Shown here: in pieces, positions 28,254-37,668 of the stretch | Position numbering within the stretch: position 1 is the stretch's first letter | Layout of the letters: each line of letters opens with the position of its first letter | NCBI RefSeq assembly: GCF_004795055.1 | Contig: NZ_SSBJ01000006.1 | Location: 221,926 to 285,925 of the forward strand | Source of the DNA: Streptomyces sp. A1136 | Lineage (GTDB): Bacteria > Actinomycetota > Actinomycetes > Streptomycetales > Streptomycetaceae | DNA length: 64,000 nucleotides | Direction of reading: 5' to 3' | Program-made: the position numbers and the translations under genes | The notes under the pieces: model-generated | What the model was told of the DNA's origin: nothing | The model's input: the letters and a program-made list of their open reading frames with translations, nothing else | Database searches by the model: none

Positions 28254-31200
28254 GCTTCCCGGTCGACACATCGCAGTACCGCGTCACCATCGTCATCCCG
28301 GCCTTCAACGCGAGCGCCACGCTGGCCCGAGCGCTCCAGTCGGCCCTGGCCCAGACGCACCGCGGCATAGAGGTGCTCGTCGTCGACGACTGCTCCACCG
28401 ACAACACCCTCGGGGTCGCCCGCCAGTTCGCCGGCCAGGACGGTCGGGTCCGCGTCATCGAGCGATCGCACAACAGCGGCGGTTGCGGCGCCCCCCGCAA
28501 CAACGGCATCGAAGCCGCCTCCGGCCAGTTCGTGATGTTCCTCGACGCGGACGACGAGCTCCCGCTCAAGGCCGTGGAGACGCTGCTCTCCTCCGCCCTC
28601 ACGACGGGCTCCGAGGTCACCGCCGGCCGTGTCGTGCGCATCAACCTCGCCACCGACGAGATCACCGTCTGGCAGCCGCAGCTGTACCCTGCCGAGCAGA
28701 CGGTGGGGGGCCTGGGCGCGATGCCGGAGCTCTTCGAGGACCCGATCGCGGCCGGCAAACTGTACCGCCGGGACTTCCTCGACAGCTTCGGCATCCGCTT
28801 CCCCGAGGGCGTCTTCTTCGAGGACACCTATTTCTCCACGGTCGCGAACTTCCACGCCCGGTCCCTGACCATCCTCGCCACCCCCGTCTATCGGTGGATG
28901 TGGGAGCGGGAGTCGGACCAGCCCTCGATCACCAATCGGCGGGGCGAACTGCGCAGCATCCGCGACCGCGTCCTGGTCCACCAGTACACCGACAGCTTCC
29001 TGCACAGCGTCGGCCGCCCGGACCTGCTGGCCCGCAAGGCGGCCAAGTTCCTCTCGCACGACCTGCGGCTCTACACCCCCGAGCTGCGCACCTCCGACCG
29101 CGCCTACCACAACGGTTTCCTGGCCGCCGTGGCCCCGTACCTGCACACGCTCGAACCCGCCGCCTTCGAGCTGTGCGGACCAATGGAGCGGGTGCGTGCC
29201 TTCGGTCTGATGCACGGCCGGGTCGACATCGCGGTCTCGGCCTCCGACTACATGCGCCGCCGCAGCGTCATCAGCTCCGACATCGTCGAGCGGGACGGCC
29301 GGGTGTTCTGGTCGGCGTCGCTTCTCGGCCACCCCGACGCCGAGCGGTTCCTCGACGTCACCGAGTTGGAACTGACCGGTCAGAAGCTCGCCGACGCCCG
29401 CCTGTACAACCAGGCGACGTCGGTCGAGCTGGTCGACGGCGAACTGCACATCTCGGGCGCGATACGCAACCAGTTCGGCCGGTTCCACCCCGGTGACAAG
29501 GTCGAGCTCATCGCGGTGCTGCGACGCCGCAGCACCAAGACGGACTACCGCTTCCCCGTCTCCGGCGTGGAGATCGACGCGGACTGGATCCGCTACCACA
29601 GCACCGTGGACCTCGCCTCCGCCGTGGACAAGGCCGACCAGGCGGGCCACTGGAACTTCTTCGTCCAGCTCCGCCACGACGGCGAACGCGCCTCCACCGC
29701 CCTGAACATCAGCGGCCTCGACGTCACCGGCCTGCGCCACCCCGGCAAGGCCGGAGTCCTGGAGGTCTACGAGACCGTCAGCGGCAACCTGGGGCTGCGC
29801 CCGGAGACCGAGCGACGGCAGGTGACCACCTCCGAGCGGGGCACCCCCTGGCTGTGGTGGCAGGACGTCGCCCCGGCCGTCCCCGTCGCGCCGCCCGAGC
29901 AGTACGACGCGGCGATCGTCGTCCAGTGCCACAACGACGAGTACCACCTGCGGGAGTTCCTCTCCTCGCTCGTCGCGCAGCGCAGCTTCCCCGGCACCCA
30001 GGTGGTGTTCGTCGACGACGGGTCGAGCGACAGCACCGCGCGGCAATTGGCGGCCTTCGCCGCCTACTACCGCAACGCCGTCGTCGTCACCCAGCACCGC
30101 CTCGGCGTGCGCACCGCCTTCGACCACGGGCTGCGGTACGTCGCGGCCCCCTACGTGATGTTCGCCCGCGCCCGGGACATCCTCGGCGAGGACTCCGTCG
30201 GCAGGCTGCTCACGGCGGCCCGCCGCGTCCGGGGCGCCGACGTGGTCGTGGGCCAGGCGGACAACTTCCCGGGCCCGTGGCGCGGCGCGGACGAGCCGTG
30301 GCAGCGGTACTTCAGTGCCAAGCAGCCCGTTCGCAGACTGGCGGACGCCCCGTACCTCGTCTTCTCCACGCTGCTCGGCGCGAAGCTCTTCAAGACCTCC
30401 CACGTCCGTGCGCACGGCTTCCGCTGCGGCCCGGGCCCCGGCCCCGAGGACGACTGGTTCACCGTCCCGGCCGTGCTGTACGCGAAGTCGGTGACCATCG
30501 CACCGGACGCGCGCTTCTTCGAACGCGAGGAGCAGAAGCAGGACTCGCTCTTCGACCACCCCTGGAACGACCCCGCCAAGGCGGTGGAGCGGGTCCGCTT
30601 GGCCGCGTACGTCCTGGACTCGGTCCGCGGGGCCCCGGCCCGCGTGGTGCGCCTGGCCCAGCGATTCGTGGTCCGTACGACCCAGCCCTACGTCCGCAAC
30701 ATGCACCGGATCATGAGCAGACCGGAGCTCGCCGCGGTCCTCCCCCTGCTGAGATCCGTCTACGGCCAGATCCCCGACGAGGTGATCCTCCAGTACGCGA
30801 CGCACCCCCAGTCCAAGGTCCAGCACCACGCGATCGTCACGGGCAACCTCGACCTCTTCGACGACCCGCTGGGCAGACCCGACTACCTGCCCACCCTCTT
30901 CCTGGACGAAGAGGGGATGTACCGCAGGCTCGCGAGCGACCCGGTGCCGACCAAGCTGCTGCGCATCCAGCGGGCCGGCGCCGTCCTGGAGACGTTCGTC
31001 TGGGACGACGACGAGATGCGTTTCGAAGGGCTCCTCGTCTTCTCCGGTGTGGACATCGACACCGCCTTCACCAACCGCGTCCAGCTGGTGCTGTCCGACG
31101 GGGAGCGGGAGGTGACCATTCCCGTGGAGCAGGTCTACCGGCGCGACCGCTGGCGTACCCGCAAGAACCAGGACTGGCTTTCCGGCTGGCGCGCCACGGT

Positions 31201-32689
31201 CCGCCCGTCCGCGCTCGACGCGCTGCGCAACGCGGAGCTGACCTTGACCGTCCGCGTGCTCAACGGAGAGCTCCACCACGACATCCACGTGGCGGCCCGG
31301 CAGATGCTGCACCGGTTCAAGGGGGTGCACACCTCGGGACGGCAGCGCTTCGTCCTGTCGATCGACGAGGACGAACAGGTCACCGTCCGTTGGGTACGCG
31401 GCCTCCTGGCCCGGCGCAAGGACAAGCTGCGCCGGTTCGGTCGGGAAGTGCGCAACTCGCTCCCGGGCCGCCCCGGCTGGCGCACCCGCCTGATGTACTG
31501 GCTGACCTACCCCTACCTGCACGGCCGGGGCATATGGATCATCGGCGAGCGCGAGGACACCGCGCAGGACAACAGCTACCACCTGTTCGCCTGGATCCGG
31601 CAGAACCGGCCCAAGTGCAAGATCTACTACTCCATCAACGGAGACTCCCCCGACTGGGACAAGGTCGCCCGCTACGGGCAGGTCATCGACCGGCTGTCGT
31701 GGAAGCACCGGGCGTACCTGCTCCACGCGGAACGCCTGATCAACGCCTACGACCTGGAGGCCTACCTCGGCTTCCCGGGCCTGCACAAGCGCGCCTTCCT
31801 GCGGGGGTACGGCGACCTGCTGCGCTACAAGCGGGTGTTCCTCCAGCACGGTGTCGTCTACAACGACGTCGTCGCCTCGGTCCACGGCCAGGCCACCAAT
31901 GTCGACATGGTGCTCACCACGGGGCGCAGCGAGCGGTCCTACTACGCCGAGCACTGCGGATACGGATACGAGCGCGTCGCGGCGACGGGCCTGCCGCGCT
32001 TCGACGCCCTGAAGCCGGTGCCGGGGCTGCGACGGGTGTTGGTCATGCCGACCTGGCGCCGGGACATCGTGGCACCGTCCTACAACAGGGCGGCCAAGCC
32101 GGAGATACCGTTCCCCGCGTCCGAGTACTACCGGTTCTTCTCCTCGCTGCTGCGCAACGAGCGGCTGCTGAAGGCGCTCCAGTACCACGGCGTCGAGCTG
32201 GAGTTCATGCCGCACTACGAGATCCGGCCCTACCTCAACCACTTCAAGATCGACCATCCGTCGATCACCGTGTCCTCGACCGGCCGGGACGTGCAGCTCG
32301 CGATGCGCGAGTGCTCGATGCTGGTCACCGACTACTCGTCCGTCTTCTTCGACGTGGCCTACATGGGCAAGCCCATCGTCTACACGAACTTCGACGACGA
32401 GTCCTTCTACAGCAAGCACTACAAGCGCGGCTACTTCGACCTGGCACGCGACGGCTTCGGTCCGGCCTGCCGTACCGTCGACCACGCGGTCGACGAGATC
32501 ATCGCGATCATGGACCGGAACTTCGAGGTGGAGCCCCGGTACCGGCAGCGCGCCGAGGAGTTCTTCGTCCTGCGCGACACCTCGAACTGCGAGCGCGCCT
32601 ACCAGGTGATCGAAACGATGGATGCGAACGCCGTGGGTGACCAGCGGGCGCAGCTGTACCTCGGAGCACGTGGCTTCGGGGAGTTCTGA
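28250..32689 (+). CDS. Giant GT2 / GT2-like / TagF-like polymer synthase
   Basis: A 1479-residue multidomain enzyme. Residues about 10-230 are a GT2 glycosyltransferase with VVDDCSTDNT and the metal site FLDADDE (about residue 97). A beta-rich linker follows. Residues about 550-760 are a second GT2-like fold (FVDDGSSDST) whose DXD is replaced by RARD (MFARARDIL), so it may be inactive. Residues about 1070-1470 are a CDP-glycerol glycerophosphotransferase (TagF) domain: FLQHGVVYND, MPTWRRD, MPHYEIRPY and TDYSSVFFDVAYMGKP. It should build a chain mixing sugars and polyol phosphates at the inner membrane face. No transmembrane segment is evident. It starts within the upstream stop codon; operon with 27072-35446. 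Confidence 0.9.
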   Translation: MSFPVDTSQYRVTIVIPAFNASATLARALQSALAQTHRGIEVLVVDDCSTDNTLGVARQFAGQDGRVRVIERSHNSGGCGAPRNNGIEAASGQFVMFLDADDELPLKAVETLLSSALTTGSEVTAGRVVRINLATDEITVWQPQLYPAEQTVGGLGAMPELFEDPIAAGKLYRRDFLDSFGIRFPEGVFFEDTYFSTVANFHARSLTILATPVYRWMWERESDQPSITNRRGELRSIRDRVLVHQYTDSFLHSVGRPDLLARKAAKFLSHDLRLYTPELRTSDRAYHNGFLAAVAPYLHTLEPAAFELCGPMERVRAFGLMHGRVDIAVSASDYMRRRSVISSDIVERDGRVFWSASLLGHPDAERFLDVTELELTGQKLADARLYNQATSVELVDGELHISGAIRNQFGRFHPGDKVELIAVLRRRSTKTDYRFPVSGVEIDADWIRYHSTVDLASAVDKADQAGHWNFFVQLRHDGERASTALNISGLDVTGLRHPGKAGVLEVYETVSGNLGLRPETERRQVTTSERGTPWLWWQDVAPAVPVAPPEQYDAAIVVQCHNDEYHLREFLSSLVAQRSFPGTQVVFVDDGSSDSTARQLAAFAAYYRNAVVVTQHRLGVRTAFDHGLRYVAAPYVMFARARDILGEDSVGRLLTAARRVRGADVVVGQADNFPGPWRGADEPWQRYFSAKQPVRRLADAPYLVFSTLLGAKLFKTSHVRAHGFRCGPGPGPEDDWFTVPAVLYAKSVTIAPDARFFEREEQKQDSLFDHPWNDPAKAVERVRLAAYVLDSVRGAPARVVRLAQRFVVRTTQPYVRNMHRIMSRPELAAVLPLLRSVYGQIPDEVILQYATHPQSKVQHHAIVTGNLDLFDDPLGRPDYLPTLFLDEEGMYRRLASDPVPTKLLRIQRAGAVLETFVWDDDEMRFEGLLVFSGVDIDTAFTNRVQLVLSDGEREVTIPVEQVYRRDRWRTRKNQDWLSGWRATVRPSALDALRNAELTLTVRVLNGELHHDIHVAARQMLHRFKGVHTSGRQRFVLSIDEDEQVTVRWVRGLLARRKDKLRRFGREVRNSLPGRPGWRTRLMYWLTYPYLHGRGIWIIGEREDTAQDNSYHLFAWIRQNRPKCKIYYSINGDSPDWDKVARYGQVIDRLSWKHRAYLLHAERLINAYDLEAYLGFPGLHKRAFLRGYGDLLRYKRVFLQHGVVYNDVVASVHGQATNVDMVLTTGRSERSYYAEHCGYGYERVAATGLPRFDALKPVPGLRRVLVMPTWRRDIVAPSYNRAAKPEIPFPASEYYRFFSSLLRNERLLKALQYHGVELEFMPHYEIRPYLNHFKIDHPSITVSSTGRDVQLAMRECSMLVTDYSSVFFDVAYMGKPIVYTNFDDESFYSKHYKRGYFDLARDGFGPACRTVDHAVDEIIAIMDRNFEVEPRYRQRAEEFFVLRDTSNCERAYQVIETMDANAVGDQRAQLYLGARGFGEF

Positions 32690-32710
32690 GAGGTACGTGA
32701 CAGTCGCACC

Positions 32711-33478
32711 ATGACGTCGGTATTCCTGGCGGGCGAATCCACTGTCTGTGATCGCCAGCGCAGCAGGGCCCCCATGGCCGGTTGGGGCCAGGCCCTGCCC
32801 CTGTTCCTCCATGGGCCCGCGGTAATCAATTGCGCGCGGGCCGGGGCCAGCAGCACGAGCTTCGTGCGGCGCGGGCGCCTGGGGTGGATCCTGGAGCACA
32901 TCACCCCCGGAGACCTGCTGCTCATCTCCTTCGGCCTCAACGACATGAAGCCGGAGGAGGACGTGTTCGCCGCGCCCTTCGAGGGGTTCCAGGCCAATCT
33001 GCGGCACTACGTGAACGAGGCGCGGGACCGGGGCGCGCACCCGGTGCTCGTCACTCCCCACGAGCGGCGGGTGTTCGACCGTTTCGGCAACATGCGCCGA
33101 CCGCTACATCTGTACCCGGCCGCGATGCGCGACGTGGCCGTGCGGCTGTCCGTACCGCTGATCGACCTGAACGAGTGGAGCGTCGCCTGGTGGCGGCAGG
33201 CCGGCCCGGAGGGCACCAGGGCGATATTCCTCCACCTGGCACCGGGAGAGCACCCCAACTACCCCGAGGGCGTGGCCGACAACACCCACCTGCGGGACGC
33301 CGGCGCGATCGAGTGTGCCCGTTTCGTCGCGAGCGAGATGCGGGCGCGGGTCCTGCTGCCGGCCGCCTGCTTCCGGAACCTGGAGACGGCCTTCGACCCC
33401 GAGCGGGCCCTGGAGTTCCCCGACGACGCCGCCTTCGCGTACCTGACCAAGACCCGGACCACGGGAGGCAGGCCATGA
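32711..33478 (+). CDS. SGNH/GDSL hydrolase, CE12-like esterase
   Basis: A 255-residue SGNH hydrolase resembling rhamnogalacturonan acetylesterase (CE12). Block I is AGESTVC (nucleophile Ser10; the usual GDS is GES), block II glycine is in NCARAGASS, block III is SFGLNDMKP (Gly, Asn), and block V is DNTHLRD (Asp, His). No signal peptide is visible, so it would act on cytoplasmic, possibly activated or lipid-linked, intermediates, for instance removing O-acetyl groups. It starts 21 bases after the polymerase gene and its stop overlaps the next start (ATGA). Confidence 0.82.
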   Translation: MTSVFLAGESTVCDRQRSRAPMAGWGQALPLFLHGPAVINCARAGASSTSFVRRGRLGWILEHITPGDLLLISFGLNDMKPEEDVFAAPFEGFQANLRHYVNEARDRGAHPVLVTPHERRVFDRFGNMRRPLHLYPAAMRDVAVRLSVPLIDLNEWSVAWWRQAGPEGTRAIFLHLAPGEHPNYPEGVADNTHLRDAGAIECARFVASEMRARVLLPAACFRNLETAFDPERALEFPDDAAFAYLTKTRTTGGRP

Positions 33479-34191
33479 GCGGCTGGTTCCCGCTGGTCCG
33501 CGCCTGGGTCGCGCAGGGCCCGTACGGGGGTGTGGTCGACCTGGCGGCCACCGCCGATCCGGCGCTCGCGCTCGTACCCGGGCAGCGGTTCCGGCTCGCC
33601 ATGACGGTGACCCCGAGCGGCGGGGCCTACCGGACGTACGGCTATCTCCTGGGCGAGGACCTGGGCGACGCGGTGATCCTGGAAGAGCCGCAGGACCTGC
33701 GCCGGCTGCCCAACGGCCGGTACGCCGCCTTCGCCTCGCAGACCCAGGCGATCACCGCCACCTGCGTGGTCAGGGTGCGGGACGACGCCCCGGACGGCTC
33801 CGTCGTGATGCCGCGCGTCGTGGTCGGCCTCATGACCGCCCAAGGCGAGAAACTCGTCCCGTCCGCGGGTATCGAGGACCGCGGCTTCCACGTGCGCCGC
33901 CGGACGGTCCCCGGCCGGCCGCTGCTCCTCGCTCCGGGCGGACACGTCACACTGCCCGGAGGAACCGCGGACGGGCTGAAACTGAGCGCGGTCTCCCCCG
34001 CCCGTCGCGGAATGCTCAGCTGCGCCCCCGACGGGTCGGTCACCTACCAGGCACCCCCGTCCTACCAGGGATACGACCGGTTCACCTGCATCTACGAGGA
34101 CCTCGTGGGGCACACCCATCCGTCCGAGGTGGTCATCCACATCGGTGACCTCGGCATGTCCCCGGGGGCGCTGAATGTATTCCATGGCTAG
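33475..34191 (+). CDS. Hypothetical protein with C-terminal cadherin/Ig-like repeat
   Basis: A 238-residue protein I do not recognise as a whole. The last 60 residues have the pattern of bacterial tandem-95/cadherin-like Ig repeats (PDGSVTYQAPPSYQGYDRFT, then a closing strand VVIHIGD), usually found in surface proteins. The N-terminal 160 residues are beta-rich (YGYLLGEDLGDAVILEE) without known motifs. There is no signal peptide. The start overlaps the esterase stop and the end overlaps the glycosidase gene by 17 bases, so it belongs to the polymer operon, perhaps as a carbohydrate-binding or scaffold part. Confidence 0.7.
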   Translation: MSGWFPLVRAWVAQGPYGGVVDLAATADPALALVPGQRFRLAMTVTPSGGAYRTYGYLLGEDLGDAVILEEPQDLRRLPNGRYAAFASQTQAITATCVVRVRDDAPDGSVVMPRVVVGLMTAQGEKLVPSAGIEDRGFHVRRRTVPGRPLLLAPGGHVTLPGGTADGLKLSAVSPARRGMLSCAPDGSVTYQAPPSYQGYDRFTCIYEDLVGHTHPSEVVIHIGDLGMSPGALNVFHG

Positions 34192-35446
34192 AAGGACCGC
34201 CCTGGCGGTCGCGCTGACCACGGCCCTCGCCCTCACGGGCTGTTCCGGCTCGACGAGCGCCCCGGACGGCCGTGACTCCTCGGACGAGCAGGTCCGCGAC
34301 GTCTCCCTGCCCCAGGGCGTCGCGTACCGCACGTTCGTCCGGAAACTCGACGGCCGCTCGCCCTCGCACATCCACGTGCTGACCATCGCCCCCGACGCCC
34401 GGGCCCGGGTGGGCGGCCTGCACGGCGCCAACCTCGCCGGCGCCGAGACGGTGCGGGGGATGGCCGAGTCTGCCGGGGCGCTGGCCGCCGTCAACGCCTC
34501 CTACTTCGACATCCACACCGGCAAGTACTACAGCGGATACGAAGGCGATCCACTGGGCCTCTACGCCGAGGGCGGCAAGGTGCTCAGCGAGGCGACGAAC
34601 GGCCGACCGGCGTTGCTCCTCGGCTACACCGGCGGCCGGCTCGACGCCCGCGTCGACGAGATCACCACCGACGACCAGGTGACATCGGACGACGGTGAAG
34701 GCCACGAACTGGACGGCTTCAACCGGGTCCCGGGCCGCGTACTGGGTTGCGGAGGGGTCGGCGGCGACCGGCTGTCCGACACCGAGGAACCGATGCAGGA
34801 GCCGTACGGCGGGCTGTGCACGGACACGAGCGAGCTCGTGGTGTTCACGCAGGAGTGGGGCGACTGGACTCCGCCCGGCCCCCCGGGCAGCATGGAGGCG
34901 CTGCTCGACGCCGACGGGCGGGTGGTGGGCGTACGCAAACCGGCCGGCGGGAACATGCCGAAGAACGGCAGCACGCTCTACGCGATCGGGTCCGACGTCG
35001 ACTGGCTGCGCACCCACGCGGCCAAGGGCAGTGTGATCAGGCCTTCGGTGGGCATGAAGGACGCGATGGGGCGGACGGTGCCCGGGCCCGTCGAGACGGC
35101 GGTCGGCGGACGCTACCGGCTGCTGCGTGACGGGGTGTCCGCGCTCGGGGAGAACGCCGCGCTCACCAGGAGGGCCCCGCGCACGGCGGCCGGAGTCACC
35201 GCAGACGGCAGTCTCCTCCTGGTGACGGTCGACGGCCGGGAATCCCGGGTGAGCGCCGGGGCCACGCTCAGCGAGGCCGCCGACCTCATGGCCTCGCTCG
35301 GCGCCGAGAACGCCGTCGGCCTCGACGGCGGCGGATCCACGACGATGGTCGTGGGCGGGAAACTGCGCAACAGGCCCCGGGAGACCGCGGGGCAACCGGT
35401 CACGGAACGGCCCGTGGCCAACGCACTGGGGCTCTTCGACCACTGA
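34175..35446 (+). CDS. Phosphodiester glycosidase (NAGPA-like) lipoprotein
   Basis: A 423-residue exported lipoprotein: a basic start, a hydrophobic stretch and lipobox LTGC at about residues 20-23. The body matches the phosphodiester glycosidase family (DUF2233/NAGPA, the mammalian uncovering enzyme that removes GlcNAc from phosphate): VNASYFDIHTG, RTAAGVTADGSLLLVTVDG and the signature GLDGGGSTTMVV (about 384-395). Such enzymes hydrolyse sugar-1-phosphate diesters, which fits trimming or recycling a phosphate-linked wall polymer outside the cell. ATG 34175 or ATG 34184 could be the start; both keep the signal peptide. Last gene of the polymer operon. Confidence 0.87.
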   Translation: MYSMARRTALAVALTTALALTGCSGSTSAPDGRDSSDEQVRDVSLPQGVAYRTFVRKLDGRSPSHIHVLTIAPDARARVGGLHGANLAGAETVRGMAESAGALAAVNASYFDIHTGKYYSGYEGDPLGLYAEGGKVLSEATNGRPALLLGYTGGRLDARVDEITTDDQVTSDDGEGHELDGFNRVPGRVLGCGGVGGDRLSDTEEPMQEPYGGLCTDTSELVVFTQEWGDWTPPGPPGSMEALLDADGRVVGVRKPAGGNMPKNGSTLYAIGSDVDWLRTHAAKGSVIRPSVGMKDAMGRTVPGPVETAVGGRYRLLRDGVSALGENAALTRRAPRTAAGVTADGSLLLVTVDGRESRVSAGATLSEAADLMASLGAENAVGLDGGGSTTMVVGGKLRNRPRETAGQPVTERPVANALGLFDH

Positions 35447-35468
35447 GCGTCCCGGGGCCACCGCCGAG

Positions 35469-35516
35469 AACGGCCGATGCCGCACCACCCGCCGGGGTGG
35501 TGCGGCATCGGCCGTT
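35469..35516. terminator. Bidirectional terminator between the polymer operon and fadB
   Basis: Perfect 21-bp arms (35469-35489 and 35496-35516) with a six-base loop sit between the converging stops at 35446 and 35539. The arms begin with AA and end with TT, so either direction gains a short U run. Confidence 0.85.
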
Positions 35517-35538
35517 TCGCGCGCGGCGCGGACCCGGA

Positions 35539-37668
35539 TCAGGCCGGGACGCTCGCCAGGCCGGGAGCGAGGAACCTCTTGCCGTTCACGCGCTCGGAGA
35601 CACCCTCGCGGTCCAGGTACGGCGTGATGCCGCCCAGGTGGAAGGGCCAGCCGGCGCCCGTGATGAGGCAGAGGTCGATGTCCTGGGCCTCGGCCACGAC
35701 ACCCTCCTCCAGCATCAGGCCGATCTCCTGCGCCACCGCGTCCAGGACGCGGTCGCGCACCTGCTCCTCGGTCAGGACGACATCGCCCTGGACCAGGAGC
35801 GCGGCGACCTCGGGGTCCAGCTCCGGCTTGCCGGAATCGTAGACGTAGAAGCCGCGCTTGCCGGCCTTGACGACCGCCGCGAGGTTCGGGGAGACGGTGA
35901 AGCGCTCCGGGAAGGCGCGGTTCAGGGTCTCGGAGACGTGCAGACCGATCGCCGGGCCGACGAGCTCCAGCAGCACCAGCGGCGACATCGGCAGACCGAG
36001 CGGCTCGATCGCCTTCTCGGCGGTGACCACCGGGGTGCCCTCGTCGATGACGTTCTGGATCTCGCCCATGAAGCGGGTCAGGATGCGGTTCACGACGAAC
36101 GCCGGGGCGTCCTTGGTGAGGACCGCGGTCTTCTTCAGCTTCTTGGCGACACCGAAGGCCGTGGCCAGCGAGGCGTCGTCGGTCTGCTCGCCGCGGACGA
36201 TCTCCAGCAGCGGGAGGATCGCGACCGGGTTGAAGAAGTGGAAGCCGACCACGCGCTCCGGGTGCCGGAGCTTCGAGGCCATCTCCGACACCGACAGGGA
36301 GGAGGTGTTGGTGGCGAGGATCGCGTGCGCCGGGGCGACCGCCTCGACCTCCGCGAACACCTTCTGCTTGACGGACATCTCCTCGAACACGGCCTCGATG
36401 ATGAAGTCCGCGTCCGCGAAGCCCTCGGCCTTGTCCAGGACACCGCTCACCAGGGCGGTCAGGCGGTTGGCCTTGTCCTGGTTGATGCGGCCCTTGCCGA
36501 GCAGCTTCCGGATCTCCGCGTGGACGTAACCCACACCCTTGTCCACGCGCTCCTGGTCGATGTCGGTGAGGACCACCGGCACCTCCAGGCGGCGCAGGAA
36601 CAGCAGCGCCAACTGTGAGGCCATCAGGCCCGCGCCGACCACGCCGACCTTGGTGACCGGACGGGCCAGGGACTTGTCCGGGGCGCCGGCCGGGCGCTTG
36701 GCGCGCTTCTGGACCAGGTTGAAGGCGTAGATGCCCGAACGCAGTTCGCCGCCCATGATGAGGTCGGCGAGCGCCTTGTCCTCGGCGTCGAAACCGGCCT
36801 GGAGGTCGCCGTCCTTGGCCGCCGCGATGATCTCCAGCGCGCGGTAGGCGGCCGGGGCCGCGCCGTGCACCTTGGAGTCCGCGATGAAGCGGCCCTTGGC
36901 GACGGCCGCGTCCCAGGCGTCACCGCGGTCGATCTCGCCGCGGACGACCTCGGTCTCGCCGTTCAGCACGCGGGCCGTCCACAGCAGCGACTGCTCCAGG
37001 AAGTCGGCGCCCTCGAACAACGCGTCCGCGATGCCGAGTTCGAAGACCTGCTTGCCCTTCAGCTGCCGGTTCTGGTTCAGCGAGTTCTCGATGATCACCG
37101 AGACCGCGCGCTCCGGGCCGATCAGGTTCGGGAGCAGGGCGCAGCCGCCCCAGCCGGGAACCAGGCCGAGGAAGACCTCGGGGAGGGAGAAGGCCGGGAT
37201 GGCCTTCGAGACGGTGCGGTAGGTGCAGTGCAGACCGACCTCGACACCGCCGCCCATCGCCGCGCCGTTGTAGTACGCGAAGGTGGGGACGGCCAGCGCC
37301 GACAGCCGCTTGAAGACGTCGTGGCCGCCCTTGCCGATGGCGAGCGCCTCGTCGTGGTTCTTGAGCAGCTCGACACCCTTGAGGTCGGCGCCGACCGCGA
37401 AGATGAACGGCTTGCCGGTGATGCCCGCGCCGACGATGGAGCCGGCGGTGGCCTCCTGCTCGACCTGGTCGATCGCCGCGTTCAGGTTGGCGAGGGACTG
37501 CGGGCCGAAGGTGGTCGGCTTGGTGTGGTCGAAACCGTTGTCCAGCGTGATGAGCGCGAAACGCCCGGCGCCGAACGGCAGGTCCAGGTGGCGCACGTGC
37601 GCCTGGGTCACGACCTCGTCCGGGAACAGCTCGGCCGCGCCCTTCAGGAGCTCAGCGGTGGTGCTCAC
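35539..37668 (-). CDS. fadB: Fatty-acid oxidation complex alpha subunit (enoyl-CoA hydratase / 3-hydroxyacyl-CoA dehydrogenase)
   Basis: A 709-residue bifunctional beta-oxidation enzyme. The N-terminal crotonase domain (about 1-300) has the oxyanion region FAYYNGAAMGGGVE and the LVPGWGG turn. The C-terminal 3-hydroxyacyl-CoA dehydrogenase domain starts at VGVVGAGLMASQLA (NAD-binding GxGxxA) with the catalytic His in VVGFHFFNPV. It converts enoyl-CoA to 3-ketoacyl-CoA. The GTG at 37668 overlaps the thiolase stop (GTGA), so the two genes form a coupled fadA-fadB-type operon. I recall SCO6026 as the counterpart. Confidence 0.95.
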   Translation of the reverse strand: MSTTAELLKGAAELFPDEVVTQAHVRHLDLPFGAGRFALITLDNGFDHTKPTTFGPQSLANLNAAIDQVEQEATAGSIVGAGITGKPFIFAVGADLKGVELLKNHDEALAIGKGGHDVFKRLSALAVPTFAYYNGAAMGGGVEVGLHCTYRTVSKAIPAFSLPEVFLGLVPGWGGCALLPNLIGPERAVSVIIENSLNQNRQLKGKQVFELGIADALFEGADFLEQSLLWTARVLNGETEVVRGEIDRGDAWDAAVAKGRFIADSKVHGAAPAAYRALEIIAAAKDGDLQAGFDAEDKALADLIMGGELRSGIYAFNLVQKRAKRPAGAPDKSLARPVTKVGVVGAGLMASQLALLFLRRLEVPVVLTDIDQERVDKGVGYVHAEIRKLLGKGRINQDKANRLTALVSGVLDKAEGFADADFIIEAVFEEMSVKQKVFAEVEAVAPAHAILATNTSSLSVSEMASKLRHPERVVGFHFFNPVAILPLLEIVRGEQTDDASLATAFGVAKKLKKTAVLTKDAPAFVVNRILTRFMGEIQNVIDEGTPVVTAEKAIEPLGLPMSPLVLLELVGPAIGLHVSETLNRAFPERFTVSPNLAAVVKAGKRGFYVYDSGKPELDPEVAALLVQGDVVLTEEQVRDRVLDAVAQEIGLMLEEGVVAEAQDIDLCLITGAGWPFHLGGITPYLDREGVSERVNGKRFLAPGLASVPA

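Noticed and set aside
28223..33061. Very long open frame antisense to the giant polymer synthase
   Set aside because: It mirrors the GC-rich third-position pattern of the real gene, is rich in Val/Gly/Arg without any domain, and has no ribosome-binding site.
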